NCBI RefSeq assembly: GCF_001039355.2
Contig: NW_019776049.1
Coordinates: 1-64,000 of the forward strand
From: Lingula anatina
Taxonomy: Eukaryota > Brachiopoda > Lingulata > Lingulida > Lingulidae
DNA length: 64,000 bases
Direction: 5' to 3'
In this document: piece by piece, positions 44,769 through 58,800 of the stretch
Position numbering within the stretch: position 1 is the first letter of the stretch
Layout: every line of letters begins with the position of its first letter
The notes under the pieces: generated by a model
Told to the model about the DNA's origin: nothing
Seen by the model: the letters and a program-made list of their open reading frames with translations, nothing else
Databases searched by the model: none
Program-made: the position numbers and the translations under genes

Positions 44769-47700
44769 TCAAACAAAGATAATTGTTTAAAGAAACAGTG
44801 CCTGCTCTATACAGGATGACTGATGAGAGTACGGGAGTCCCTGTTCAGCTTGATTTCACTTGTGGTCAGTCGAACACTTCCTTGTTTTTTAATAGCCTCT
44901 GCTTCTTGGCAGTCATTACTAACATCCTGTGCTGGATGGCATAGACCTTGGTTACCTTGATTAAGCTAATTCAGCGTGGTTATCTTGCCTTTGCTCTCTG
45001 AGAAACTATAATGAAACAGTTGATATTTTTATCAATATCACTATGTTTGCTAACCTGAGTATGTGGCAGTTTGCTTGGAACCAGGTTGCCATAGATACTA
45101 ATTCATGATCTGATTATGAGATTGTTTTTTTCTCTTTTGTTGATATAAAGATCTGTTTCAATCTCTCTTCCTCTTTCATCCCCTCTCTTCAATAAGTTTA
45201 ACTTTTCAATAGGATAGTTTAAAATGTATTGGAAGTGAAAGCTGAAAGTGAAGATTGGTCAATATAAAAAAGTCAGTTGCATCCATGATCTTGTCTGTCA
45301 TTCAGCTTTGTCTCCTTGTACGTTGTTTAACCAGTGCTTGTAGGGAATTGAATTTGATTTAATATGTGACTAATATTAACACTGAAGTTGTTATATCTTT
45401 TCTTCTAGAGTGCTCTCCACAGCCTGGATGAAATGAAACATGGACGACAAACAATTGTGGACCGACTGCACAATAGGAGCAGATCACGAGAATTAACCAT
45501 GCATAGGAGAACTTTTCCTAGAGTATCCTTTACTAGAAGCAAAAAATACATTTAACCCAAGGGTGCTGAGGCTGTTTTCAAAAGACTCATCTGCATCCAA
45601 TATTTCACAAGTTTGAAAATATTTATGAATTTACCCTATTACAATTGACAAATTTTGCACAGGTGCCAAGCATTTCTTCCACAGGTGATGGTTTTTCCAT
45701 CTGAAAAATGTTGAAAAATACATGTTTTGTATGAAATAATCCTGTATTATTTATACATTTATTTTTTTAATTGGTCTGAAGCCGTTACCACCTCAGTGTA
45801 AAGTCCCTTCTGGCTGTTCAGAAACATGGACCCTTTCCTTATGCTCCTTTCTTCCACATTGTTGGTAAAACCAAAACATTTTTCGAAGATGGTCAGTAAA
45901 GAAATGATCTTCTGTAAGTAACACGTATAAAATGTGTCGCCCTTGGCATCTGTGCTACACCCTAGAGTACCAAAGCCAATACAAATATCTTTCATTATAA
46001 CAATATGACATGCATTTTGATATCAAATTATACTCCTGATGTGCCACATTCCCGCCGATATCCTTTTCAATTAGGAGAACATGCCAAGATATGGTATGAA
46101 TATGTCATCACAGGTTTATCTTTTCTGTATGCAGTAGACTGCACATTACTCGGACACTTAAGGACCCAAAGGATTTGCAATAAAAAAACTTCTGACACAA
46201 ATTAACTACAAGTTTAATCACTAACGTGAAACTTGTAATAAGTTTGTGAAAAAAGATTATTTTATTGCTGATATTTACCGAATTGATGAAACTTTTTAAG
46301 TGACCACAAAATTTATTCAGGTTATATAGGTTCGAGTAGGGCAATGTTCAAATGCAGTGTACACACTTACCTTCATGTCTAGAATTTCAATTTCATAGCC
46401 CAGTGACAGCACATGCTTCTGTAGTTGCAATGTTTGGACTGTAGATTGCATTCAAACTTCCTGCAGGTATGCCAAAGACAGAACTTAATGGGTTATTGGA
46501 CACACTTGGAAAGATTTAAGATCACAGGGAAATTGTAAAGAAATATCTTACATTGGGTAATCAGGGAAAGTTCAGTGATGTTTTACAGCAAGAGAATTGA
46601 TGATTTATCTGTATCATTAATATGCCTTCTCTTAAAACACCACTCCTGTGCATCATTGAATAATTCACAAATTTTCTTCAAAGTACTCATGTGTGTGGCC
46701 TTTGTAATCTGGGTATAGTTGTACATATAATTTAACAGCTACACATTATAGATAAACATAGATAAGGCTACTTGTCCTATATGATAGATATATATCTTTG
46801 TGTAATACCAATGCCCTATATTGGTGATTATCTATTTATTGGCATAAAAGCAGATAAAAAAAATTTAGAGGTTGACAAGAAATTATACACAGAATCGTTG
46901 GCCAATGTCAAATAAAAAAAGAGGATATACATTTGATTTCACCAATCCTTATATCAGCTGGGAGTGCATGTATGATAAACTATTTAAGGTGGTTATTTAA
47001 GGTATAGACACTCCACTTAATATGATGAACGATAAATTTATTTGCAACTTCATGGATTTTGTCATATAATAGTCCAACTGCCTAAAGGTTCGAGATGGTA
47101 AAAACACTATGCCTTCAAGAGTGCCCATGACCTCTCTGGAAAAAAAACCAAATTATCTAGGACGTGCTTCCATTTGAACTACCTGGTTAACAGTATTATA
47201 GATTGTTCACACTGGATTCTAAAAGGTTCTTGAAATGAGGAAGTCTGTATTAATCCCTCTGGGAAACGAAAGCTTATTTTAAAATATGCAGTCTGTTAAG
47301 TCTGGTAAGTAATATTGTACAGCATATGGTAAATTTGAGCTTTTGTAGGATATTTTGTAGAGGAGTTTTCTTTAAAAAAAAAAGAGATAATAAGGTGAAA
47401 TATTTCAAAATCATTAAGTAGTAAATTAATCTTTTCATTTACAACAGCATTTTAGTATGATCATTTATGATTCACGTAAGGATATATATATTTTTTCATA
47501 TCAGTGGATTAATAATAATGTCTTTGTTTTACCATTAATCAAATATTCAGTGCAGTAATGATCTGGTGTGGCCAAGTTATTGGCACTCTGACTACAGGCC
47601 TACCCAACTACACCCCAACTACACCCCTAAAAATGGCAGCTCCGGCCTCCCTCCTCACTAAAAACTTAGAAGCCAAAGAGAAATAAAGCATATTCATTAT

Positions 47701-50700
47701 ATGGTCAAGAGTGCCAATTTGCTAGTGTGTTCCGTAAGATGTGTACCTATGTCGTGGAAACAGAGCAGCCATGAACTCACCTGACCTTAAATTTTACTTA
47801 GGTTGAAGTCGATTGCTTTCTTTTGATAAAAGGTGACCAGATGGATACCTTTATGCATGTTGTACATATTTTTTTTGACATCCTATCCTTTTGTTTCATG
47901 TACTATTGTACTAGTTTTTAAATTTGTAACATTGATCATTGTTGTGTAATTATGACCTTAACCAGTGTACAGGTGGATCATTCGCCATATGGTAACGCAT
48001 ATTTAACCCCACCACAGATGGGCGAAGGATGGAGAAGGTAAGCATTATCAGTCAGTGATTAATGATTTATTCTTTTTATAAAGATTATACATCATAAAGA
48101 TTATATATCATAAGATCATGTGAACATAGAAGGGGGATGTGCCGCATCTGTCATATAAATTGGATTCTCTTTTTGTCTGGAACTTGAGGTGTCACATTTC
48201 AGTTTGAGGGGGTGAGGGTTACTTTAAAACCAAGCTTGTTGGCCACATGTTCAAGTTAAAGCATACTAATGGTAAATGATATTGTAATTTTTTAGACTTT
48301 TTTGAAAAAAATAAATAAACAAAAAAGATAAGTTTGCTGATGATATAATGATAACAGTTGATTTATTTATTTATTCATGTTCACACTCACTGGGGCAGCT
48401 ATTGAATTCAAAAAGGGTGATCGTGGATTTTTTTCCTCCAAACTCCATTTCTCATGATTTTCTCATTTTGATTGTCTAGAAATTCTACATATATGCACCA
48501 TTTTAAACCTGGGAAATTCCTGGAAAATCACAAATTTCAAAAACAATATTATCACTGGTTTGTAGTTTATAGATGTATTCTATAGGCCAAGGAACGTTTA
48601 GATAGAGTAATGTCCATTAGCTGACATTTGCTCACCTGACTAAATGATATGACACTGATATATGCAGGCAGTTTTGATAGATATTGTGTTAGTGATAAGA
48701 TAAAAAAATGGGCTGGGTGGTTTTGATGAATTGTGTAAGTAGCTGCTAAGCTCAAGTTTTTTTGGGGTGGATTGAGCAAAATATATTTTCAGCGAAGTTG
48801 TTGATTATGTTACAGTCTTTAATCAATTCCACTTGCTTCTAGAATACAAATCTGATCAAATCTGATTTCACTGTTCTAGCTGTAGCAGCTTTGGTTTTGC
48901 ATGTCAAGTCGTAAAATGATACATCAATTAGAAATACTTATGCCCATGTTTTTACAGGTAATATTTAAAAAAAAAAAGCTTGCGAAACACGACCACCATG
49001 TGGTTTATGTTTGGTATAATAGTGTCATTGAGGCAGTATTGTATTGTGCAATGCAATCCTATGGTCTTAGGTTTCTGCACAGTATACTGCAGACCAGTAC
49101 CTAGCTTTTTGCTTATCTACACGGCAGTGCTGGAAGAGAGACCTAGACAGAAGGCATTTCCCAAGGTCATGGGAATAAGGAAACCAGGAAAAAAAAAGGA
49201 TTGATCGATTTTTTTTACTAATAGGTTGGCTGTGCTGCCTTCAATATTTATATATAAGTTCCCAATATATATAGCATCTCTGTAAATAGCCTCTAACAGA
49301 AATATATCAGCTGAAGGGGCAACTGCGGGAACAGGAAAACCAGAGTATTGATCTCTGGGCTAAAGATAACCTAGCTGGTATTCTAGGTTAGATGGTAATC
49401 TAGGTTACAGTAGCTTATATTGTAGGTAGACTTACCTTTTGGGGGGGGGGGGGGGCACCAAAGGGGAGGCAGACCATTTCCACATATACCTGATCAGACC
49501 AGATATAGTTCATATAAAGAAATGGCACATAACCTTTTTGCCAGTAGCTTAAAAAACTCACTTAAAGTGGCTAACTTGTATTTCAATTTACTGTCAGATT
49601 GCTAAAATGAAAATTTTAGCAAATTGTTTGAAACCAGAATTTCATGTTTTGCTAAGCGAAAGAGAGAAGAACTACTGCTGTTTTGTCCAACTGTTCATCT
49701 ATTCATTCAGCTCTTTTTGTTTGCACCACTGCAGGTGCACACTTGTACTGCTTACATAATGTATTGTCAACGCTGTTGTAGTTCCTGAAGAAGGTGCCAG
49801 AATTATTCTCAATTTTTATATTGGATTTTATTGTTATTGATAATTACGCATAGACAAAGCGAAGGAGTCATTGTTTTGCATACCATTACATACCAAATGA
49901 AAACAAGGGAAGGGATTCATTTAAAGCATTCTTTGTGTTTGTTATATTATTTATTTAATTAATTTTATTTTTTTCAGGACAAACTCTGATTCTGCCCTCC
50001 ACCAAAGTGCCATGGCACCCCCTTCCGAGCAGCTCAGTCCGAACACACCTCCACAGCACAGGCGAAGTAAGTAAGCCAGTTTTCTCTGCCATGCCAGCAG
50101 GCAGCACATAAACTGGGCTAACCAGATCTCCATTTCTACCAAATCAAACAAAAACAAAACCCCGTTAATTTCCCAGTGGTGACTATTATCAAGAGGAAGT
50201 ATCTCTGCGGTGAGATTGCCTTACAAACTGCATGGTTACTGGTCCCCAGTCGTTGTAAGGAGTAAATACCGTGACCATCAGAGTTTAGGACAAGTCCTGT
50301 GTTTTGGTAGATATGGAAGTCGTATTTTAAGTGTGATGATTAGGATGCTCTTAATTATAATCTTTTTTGCTGGCCTGTTTTACTCTGATATTCACTCTCA
50401 GTGCCCAGCAGTGGTGTGGAATGAAGAATACAAAAAATACAATACCAGTTATTTCTTTCTTTTTGTTTGGAACCGTGTTTAGTATCATTTGCAATAGATT
50501 GATTCAATGTTAATAAAGCAAGATTGAAGAGGTTATGTGTGAAAGTGACTTGCATTGTGCAGTACTGATATCTCATACAACTGACAGTTCTACCGGAGTA
50601 GATCATACTTTATGTGCATGGTAGAGCACTTGGAGTAAAACTTATCTAAGTAGAGAAAAAGAGACGGAAGAAAAGAAAAACAACAATATAGCAGCTGTCG

Positions 50701-53700
50701 AAGTGTTGTATTATGCATAGGATATTTGATGAATTTTAGCAAGAAATTATATCAGTTGTGGAAAGAAGAATATATCAAGGAAAGTTGGAATGAAGAGACT
50801 TTTTTATGCAGAAAATTTNCGCCTTTGTAATCTGGGCATAGTTGTACATATAATTTAACAGCTACACATTAATAGATAAACATAGATAAGGCTACTTGTC
50901 CTATATGATAGATATATATCTTTGTGTAATACCAATGCCCTATATTGGTGATTATCTATTTACTGGCATAAAAGCAGATAAAAAATTTTAGAGGTTGACA
51001 AGAAATTATACTCAGAATCGTTGGCCAATGTCAAATAAAAAAAGAGGATATACATTTGAGTTCACAAATCCTTATATCAGCTGGGAGTGCATGTATGATT
51101 AACTATTTAAGGTGGTTATTTAAGGTATAGACACTCCACTTAATATGATGAACGATAAATTTATTTGCAACTTCATGGATTTTGTCATATAATAGTCCAA
51201 CTGCCTAAAGGTTCGAGATGGTAAAAACACTATGCCTTCAAGAGTGCCCATGACCTCTCTGGAAAAAAAACCAAATTATCTAGGACGTGCTTCCATTTGA
51301 ACTACCTGGTTAACAGTATTATAGATTGTTCACACTGGATTCTAAAAGGTTCTTGAAATAAGGAAGTCTGTATTAATCCCTCTGGGAAACGAAAGCTTAT
51401 TTTAAAATATGCAGTCTGTTAAGTCTGGTAAGTAATATTGTACAGCATATGGTAAATTTGAGCTTTTGTAGGATATTTTGTAGAGTTTTCTTAAAAAAAA
51501 AGAGATAATAAGGTGAAATATTTCAAAATCATTAAGTAGTAAATTAATCTTTTCATTTACAACAGCATTTTAGTATGATCATTTATGATTCACGTAAGGA
51601 TATATATATTTTTTCATATCAGTGGATTAATAATAATGTCTTTGTTTTACCATTAATCAAATATTCAGTGCAGTAATGATCTGGTGTGGCCAAGTTATTG
51701 GCACTCTGACTACAGGCCAACCCAACTACACCCCTAAAAAATGGCAGCTCCAACCTCCCTCCTCACTAAAAACTTAGAAGCCAAGGGAGAAAAAAAGCAT
51801 ATACAGTATATGGAAAAGAGTGCCACTTTGCTAGTTTGTTCCGTAAGATGTGTACCTTCTGTCATGGAAATAGAGCAACCATGAACTCACCTGACCTTAA
51901 ATTTTACTGTGGTTGAAGTGGATTGCTTTCTTTTGATAAAAGGTGACCAGATGGATACCTTTATGCATGTTTTACATATTTTTTGACATCCTATCCTTAT
52001 TTTTCATGTACTATTGTACTAGTTTTTAAATTTGTAACATTGATCATTGTTGTGTAATTATGACCTTAACCAGTGTACAGGTGGATCATTCGCCATATGG
52101 TAACGCATATTTAACCCCACCACAGATGGGCGAAGGATGGAGAAGGTAAGCACTATCAGTCGGTGATTAATGATTTATTCTTTTTATAAAGATTATACAT
52201 CATAAAGATTATATATCATAAGATCATGTGAACATAGAAGGGGGATGTGCCACATCTGTCACATGAATTGGATTCTCTTTTTGAGAACATGAGGTGTCAC
52301 ATTTCAGTTTGAGGGGGTGAGGGTTACTTTAAAACCAAGCTTGTTGGCCACATGTTCAAGTTAAAGCATACTAATGGTAAATGATATTGTAATTTTTTAG
52401 ACTTTTTTGAAAAAAATAAATAAACAAAAAAGATAAGTTTGCTGATGATATAATGATAACAGTTGATTTATTTATTTATTCATGTTCACACTCACTGGGG
52501 CAGCTATTGAATTCAAAAAGGGTGATCGTGGATTTTTTTCCTCCAAACTCCATTTCTCATGATTTTCTCATTTTGATTGTCTAGAAATTCTACATATATG
52601 CACCATTTTAAACCTGGGAAATTCCTGGAAAATTACAAATTTCAAAAACAATATTATCACTGGTGTGTAGTTTATAGATGTATTCTATAGGCCAAGGAAC
52701 GTTTAGATAGAGTAATGTCCATTAGCTGACATTTGCTCACCTGACTAAATGATATGACACTGATATATGCAGGCAGTTTTGATAGATATTGTTTTAGTGA
52801 TAAGATAAAAAAAATGGGCTGGGTGGTTTTGATGAATTGTGTAAGTAGCTGCTAAGCTCGAGTTTTTTTGGGGTGGATTGAGCAAAATATATTTTCAGCC
52901 AAGTTGTTGATTATGTTACAGTCTCTAATCAATTCCACTTGCTTCTAGAATACAAATCTGATCAAATCTGATTTCACTGTTCTAGCTGTAGCAGCTTTTG
53001 GTTTTGCATGTCAAGTCGTAAAATGATACATCAATTAGAAACACTTATGCCCATGTTTTTACAGGTAATATTTAAAAAAAAAAAAGCTTGCGAAACACGA
53101 CCACCATGTGGTTTATGTTTGGTATAATAGTGTCATTGAGGCAGTATTGTATTGTACAATGCAATCCCATGGTCTTAGGTTTCTGCACAGTATACTGCAG
53201 ACCAGTACCCAGCTTTCTGCTTATCTACACGGCAGTGCTGGAAGAGAGACCCAGACAGAAGGCATTTCCCAAGGTCATGGGAATAAGGAAACAAGGAGAA
53301 AAAAAAAGGATTGATCGATTTTTTTTACAAATACGTGGCTGTGCTGCCTTCAATATTTATATATAAGTTCCCAATATATATAGCATCTCTGTAAATAGCC
53401 TCTAACAGAAATATATCAGCTGAAGGGGCAACTGCAGGAACAGGAAAACCAGAGTATTGATCTCTGGGCTAAAGATAACCTAGCTGGTATTCTAGGTTAG
53501 ATGGTAATCTAGGTTACAGTAGCTTATATTGTAGGTAGACTTACCTTTTGGGGGGGGGGGGGGGCACCAAAGGGGAGGCAGACCATTTCCGCATATACCT
53601 GATCAGACCAGATATAGTTCATATAAAGAAATGGCACATAACCTTTTTGCCAGTAGCTTAAAAAACTCACTTAAAGTGGCTAACTTGTATTTCAATTTCC

Positions 53701-55812
53701 TGTCAGATTGCTAAAATGAAAATTTTAGCAAATTGTTTGAAACCAGAATTTCATGTTTTGCTAAGCGAAAAAGAGAAGAACTACTGCTGTTTTGTCCAAC
53801 TGTTCATCTATTCATTCAGCTCTTTTTGTTTGTACCACTGCAGGTGCACAGTTGTACTGCTTACATAATGTATTGTCAACGCTGTTGTAGTTCCTGAAGA
53901 AGGTGCCAGAATTATTCTCAATTTTTATTTTGGATTTTATTGTTATTGATAATTACGCATAGACAAAGCAAAGGAGTCATTGTTTTGCATACCATTACAT
54001 ACCAAATGAAAACAAGGGAAGGGATTCATTTAAAGCATTCTGGTGTTTGTTATATTATTTATTTAAGTAATTTTATTTTTTTCAGGACAAACTCTGATTC
54101 TGCCCTCCACCAAAGTGCCATGGCACCCCCTTCCGAGCAGCTCAGTCCGAACACACCTCCACAGCACAGGCGAAGTAAGTAAGCCAGTTTTCTCTGCCAT
54201 GCCAGCAGGCAGCACATAAACTGGGCTAACCAGATCTCCATTTCTACCAAATCAAACAAAAACAAAACCCCGTTAATTTCCCAGTGGTGACTATTATCAA
54301 GAGGAAGTATCTCTGCGGTAAGATTGCCTTACAAACTGCATGGTTACTGGTCCCCAGTCGTTGTAAGGAGTAAATACCGTGACCATCAGAGTTTAGGACA
54401 AGTCCTGTGTTTTGGTAGATATGGAAGTCGTATTTTAAGTGTGATGATTAGGATGCTCTTAATTATAATCTTTTTTGCTGGCCTGTTTTACTCTGATATT
54501 CACTCTCAGTACCCAGCAGTGGTGTGGAATGAAGAATACAAAAAATACAATACCAGTTATTTCTTTCTTTTTGTTTGGAACCGTGTTTAGTATCATTTGC
54601 AATAGACTGATTCAATGTTAATAAAGCAAGATTGAAGAGGTTATGTGTGAAAGTGACTTGCATTGTGCAGTACTGATATCTCATACAACTGACAATTTTT
54701 CCCGGGGTAGATCATACTGTATGTGTATGGTAGAGCACATGGAGTAAAACTTATCTAAGTAGAGAAAAAGAAACGGAAGAAAAGAAAAACAACAATATAG
54801 CAGCTGTCGAAGTGTTGTATTATGCATAGGATATTTGATGAATTTTAGCAAGAAATTGTATCAGTTGTGGAAAGAAGAATATATCAAGGAAAGTTGGAAT
54901 GAAGAGACTTTTTTATGCAGAAAATATTAAATAATTTTGGTTTCAGCGTCAATAATGTCAGCTCACAAAAACATAAATAAAAAAGAAATAAAATAAACCT
55001 TGTTTCATCAAATTTTGGCACAATTTTTGCCCTGTATTTCTTATGGTGTTCTGGGTATATTACTAACATGATGATTTAAAGAATCTATGTAATAGTTTCC
55101 TTCTTGTTCTTCCCCACCCTCAAGCAGACACCAGTCCAGGGATTGGAGGTATAGCTTGATCCTGTTGCTGAGCTAGAATTACTACTTGTACATCTTTTTT
55201 TTTTTATCTCTGCCCGCCCATAAGTGGTGATAGTAGAAAACAGTGTTCACTACTTTTTCGGGGGTTACTGAAATTATAGGCGCCTAGCCTAAGATTTTAC
55301 TCGCAATAAACTCATACTTAACATGTTTCTGGGAGTATAAGCTTACCAACCTTTGTTACATCCTTCTCTGACACTCGCCATAACTATGTAACAATCTGGT
55401 AAAATTAAATTGTCTTTAACCCACACTTGAGTATTGGTTCTTTAAACTCTGCCATCACAACGGGTATCGACCTCTAAGTTGTGCACTATTGTAAACTGTC
55501 TCAAGATGGTAGACAGGTGGCGAGGAGTGTCTGGGGATGATAAATTAGATTATTTTTGATGACATTGATTAAATCATGGAGGTTTTTGTACTTTTAAGAA
55601 AAAAAAAAAGATTTTTTGTCACATTCGATAACCATATGCAACTTGTCAGAGATAAATAATGAAAAAAGTATTAAAAGAATAAATAAAAAAAGGAATCAAT
55701 TTTGATGACCCATGATAGTTGATATTTTTCAATATTGCAAATGTGTTGAAATGAAGTGGTGAACATTGTTGTACAGTGGGCTCAACACAAACTTTGTAAA
55801 GGAAAATTAGGC

Positions 55813-55843
<31 letters not shown>

Positions 55844-55853
55844 GTCATAATTT

Positions 55854-55896
<43 letters not shown>

Positions 55897-58800
55897 CTGT
55901 AAATACAAAAGAAAACAATGCAAATAGCCTTTGTTTTGCATCAGCCCTTTGCTCTAAATGTTATTTATTCACCTACTTGAACTTCTTGGCACACTTGTCC
56001 ACAAGGTCCAGGTTAGTTTCATTAATCTCATGCTTTTGTCAGAAATGGATAAGTTACCTATTTAACTGCCAAAGTCAATTAATCAGGCCTTTTAAAGTAA
56101 TTATTGTCCAGGTTGATTTTCAAAAAAAAAAAAAAAAAAAAGGAAATGGAAAGAAAAGGTAGCATATATGAAAGGATTATTTGATGAATAAAATGGTTAT
56201 AGAGTCATTTTTAAACTAGCTTCGGAAATACCTCAAACTGAGATTTAGGCATAGTACTTCTAACAAGTTTTGCTGAAGGTTAGAACTTCTGTGTCTAACT
56301 TGCCACTGTGCTGTACATTTGTGTTCAAACAGTGCAAAGTTAGCCCCACTGACTTCAGTAAATCCAACACAGTGCGGATGTGTATGTATTCTTTATTGAA
56401 CAAAGTTTGTGTTGGGAATTCCACCTTTGGCATTAGACTGAAGGCATGCTGTTTTATTGGACTTGTATCCTAGTTCAGCACTGGCTGGTTTTACATTACC
56501 AGAGTCTCAAAATGCACCAGATGGCTTTGAACGTTCTAACCTTATTTTTCTTTTGGGATTACTTTTTTTATGTGTTGAGTCCACTGTTTAATTTAACCTT
56601 TTTTTTTTCTTTTTTGGCATGGGTTCTTAGATAAAGACTTTTCTTTTTGAAATGCTAAGTTGGTGTGCATTTCCTTTCAACATTGGAAGCAACCTCTAAC
56701 TGTATTACTTTTTTCCTTGTGGATGGGGCTTTGCCCTTATTTAAAGTTCATATCTGTGCAGCAGTGGATTAATTTTGTAGTTCAGTTGTTCAATGGATAT
56801 ACTTTGTTGTTATGGTGGATATTTTTTGTTTCATAAGGTACCTTTTCTGTTTTTCTATTCTATTTTTCATTTCATATTGACTCCAAGTATTGCATGTTAG
56901 TGGATACTCAATAGTAGATGGAAGATCTCTTTTATTTTTATTTCAGTATGGTTAATGGCATGTTTGTCAGGTAGTAGTGTCTTTTAAGTAACTTGACTTA
57001 CATTTTTAGTGTGTTCACTATAACACTTAAGCATGTCTTCAAAGTATTTCTTCATTTTGTCATTTAAAGTAGAAGATAAAATATCAGTTACTTTGGCTAA
57101 ATTGGTGACGTTTTTGATTGAAAAAGTAACTGGGAAATGTGAAATTTGCATTTCAGTATGCTTATTTTTTATGCACAGAAGCTCATGTTACTTTGGCTGT
57201 TCATTTAAAACATTGGGCTGATTATATCCTGTCACATACACCTTACACTTAAAATATAAAAAAAAACAGGTTTATATATCTACTTTGATTTTTGCTTCTT
57301 GGAATTTTGGTGCCTGAAAAAATCAATCTAAAGTTGATTTATTTTTTAATTTTTACTAATGTATTCACCTCTTACTAAAACATATAAGGTGTACATTGGG
57401 GTTGACTGTTTTAAAACAAAAAAAAAAAAAGCATTAGGGGAAAATTTACAGGTGGTTGCTAATAATCCTACATATTTTAGGAACAAATGGGCATTAAAAA
57501 AATTATATTACATTTTCATAAGCAGGTTCCTTTTGCCTTCCCAGTGTCTAATTATACCTTTGTTTCAGTAGTGGAAGTAATAGGAGAGATGCAAGTGGAG
57601 AATCCAGCTATGAAAAATTATTGGGATCCGAAAAAGGTAGGTGAAACTACTGCACGAAAGATAAATTTTATATTCCCAGTAGAATTGGACAAAATCTGAG
57701 ATGTATTATTTGAAATGGGAATTTTTGAGGAAACTGAAATGGTGTGTAAAATTTATGGTTCATGAATTTGTTTGAGACCAATGACTTGTAGCAGTACTTT
57801 GAAGCAAGAGGGAATCTGTCAATGAGAATCGAGATGCTAAACATGATTGAAGGGAAAAAAAACAAGGTTAATCATTTTCAATCATTATCTTTGCAGGTTG
57901 GTTCGCAGTCACGGCCTAAGTCATGTGAAGTTCCTGGAATCAAGTAAGTACACCGATAAATGCCACTACAAAATATGTAATATGTTGTTTGTTTCCTTGA
58001 AATGATTTATTTTGATACCATTTGTTTATATTTTTTATTTATGGTTTTTATTGTGTTATGCTTGTTAGATAAACCATATGGTCATGCTCTTCTGTATCCA
58101 TGTCTAACACCGATGGCTATATAAATCCAATATTTTTTTCTGCATACATCTTTGCCTCTGATTGAAGTCATTTAGCTTTTTGATCCTGCAAAATTGCACG
58201 GTTATTTTCTTATGAAATATTTATTTTTTTACTTTTGTGCTGATATTTTGTATATGGAACCTGTTTGTCTTGTACTCAGCAACCTGCCCATTCCCTTTTT
58301 GCAGGAACCATTGGCATTTAAGGAAATTGCATTTAAGAGGGTAAATGACTGACTTGCAGTTCATGATATACCGTGTATTCTTGCTCTCTGCCTCTCTTTC
58401 TCACTCATAAACTTTTTCCTCCATCTTTGTGTGTGTGTGTCTGTCTGTATGTGTCTATAGATCCTGTATACCATCCATATAATATCAACACAATATATTT
58501 ATTATATATAGATGGTGATTGGTCCTGATGGTCGAAGGTTCCGTGTAGTACCTATAATGCTTTTAGTTGGCATACAACATGACTCACTTATCAGAGTGAG
58601 GGAGTTAAGTTATCAGTACAGGGAAGTTCCACCAATCTGAGCATAAGAACGTAATTTAAAATATTATTGCCTCTTTTATTGATGTCATTATATAAAGTCA
58701 CTTTTGACCATTTGAAAAGAAAAAGAAGGCTGTGCAAAAGTACCCCAAACTTTGAACAAGAGAACTTTGCTTCATAGATTTGGTCCAAAACATACACATT

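Larger units (their letters stand above)
46698..50818 (+). repeat. Overlap duplication 4, left copy (CRTC exons 4-5)
   Basis: About 4.1 kb repeated at 50821-54925, ending exactly at the N at 50819. Exons identical, introns differ by scattered SNPs and small indels. Confidence 0.93.
50821..54925 (+). repeat. Overlap duplication 4, right copy (CRTC exons 4-5)
   Basis: Starts GCCTTTGTAATCTGGGCATA right after the N, matching 46698, and ends where the left copy stops (ATGCAGAAAAT), after which unique sequence continues. Confidence 0.93.

Noticed and set aside
41601-54174. Duplicated CRTC exons as mutually exclusive exons or a real tandem duplication
   Set aside because: Introns are as similar as exons, repeat borders coincide with N joins, and exons 4+5 twice would break the frame.
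55365-55475. Shared words ACTCGCCATAA and GGTATCGACC with 62660-62695, as a dispersed repeat
   Set aside because: Spacing differs greatly (about 89 against 20 bp) and the sequence between does not align; too weak to call.
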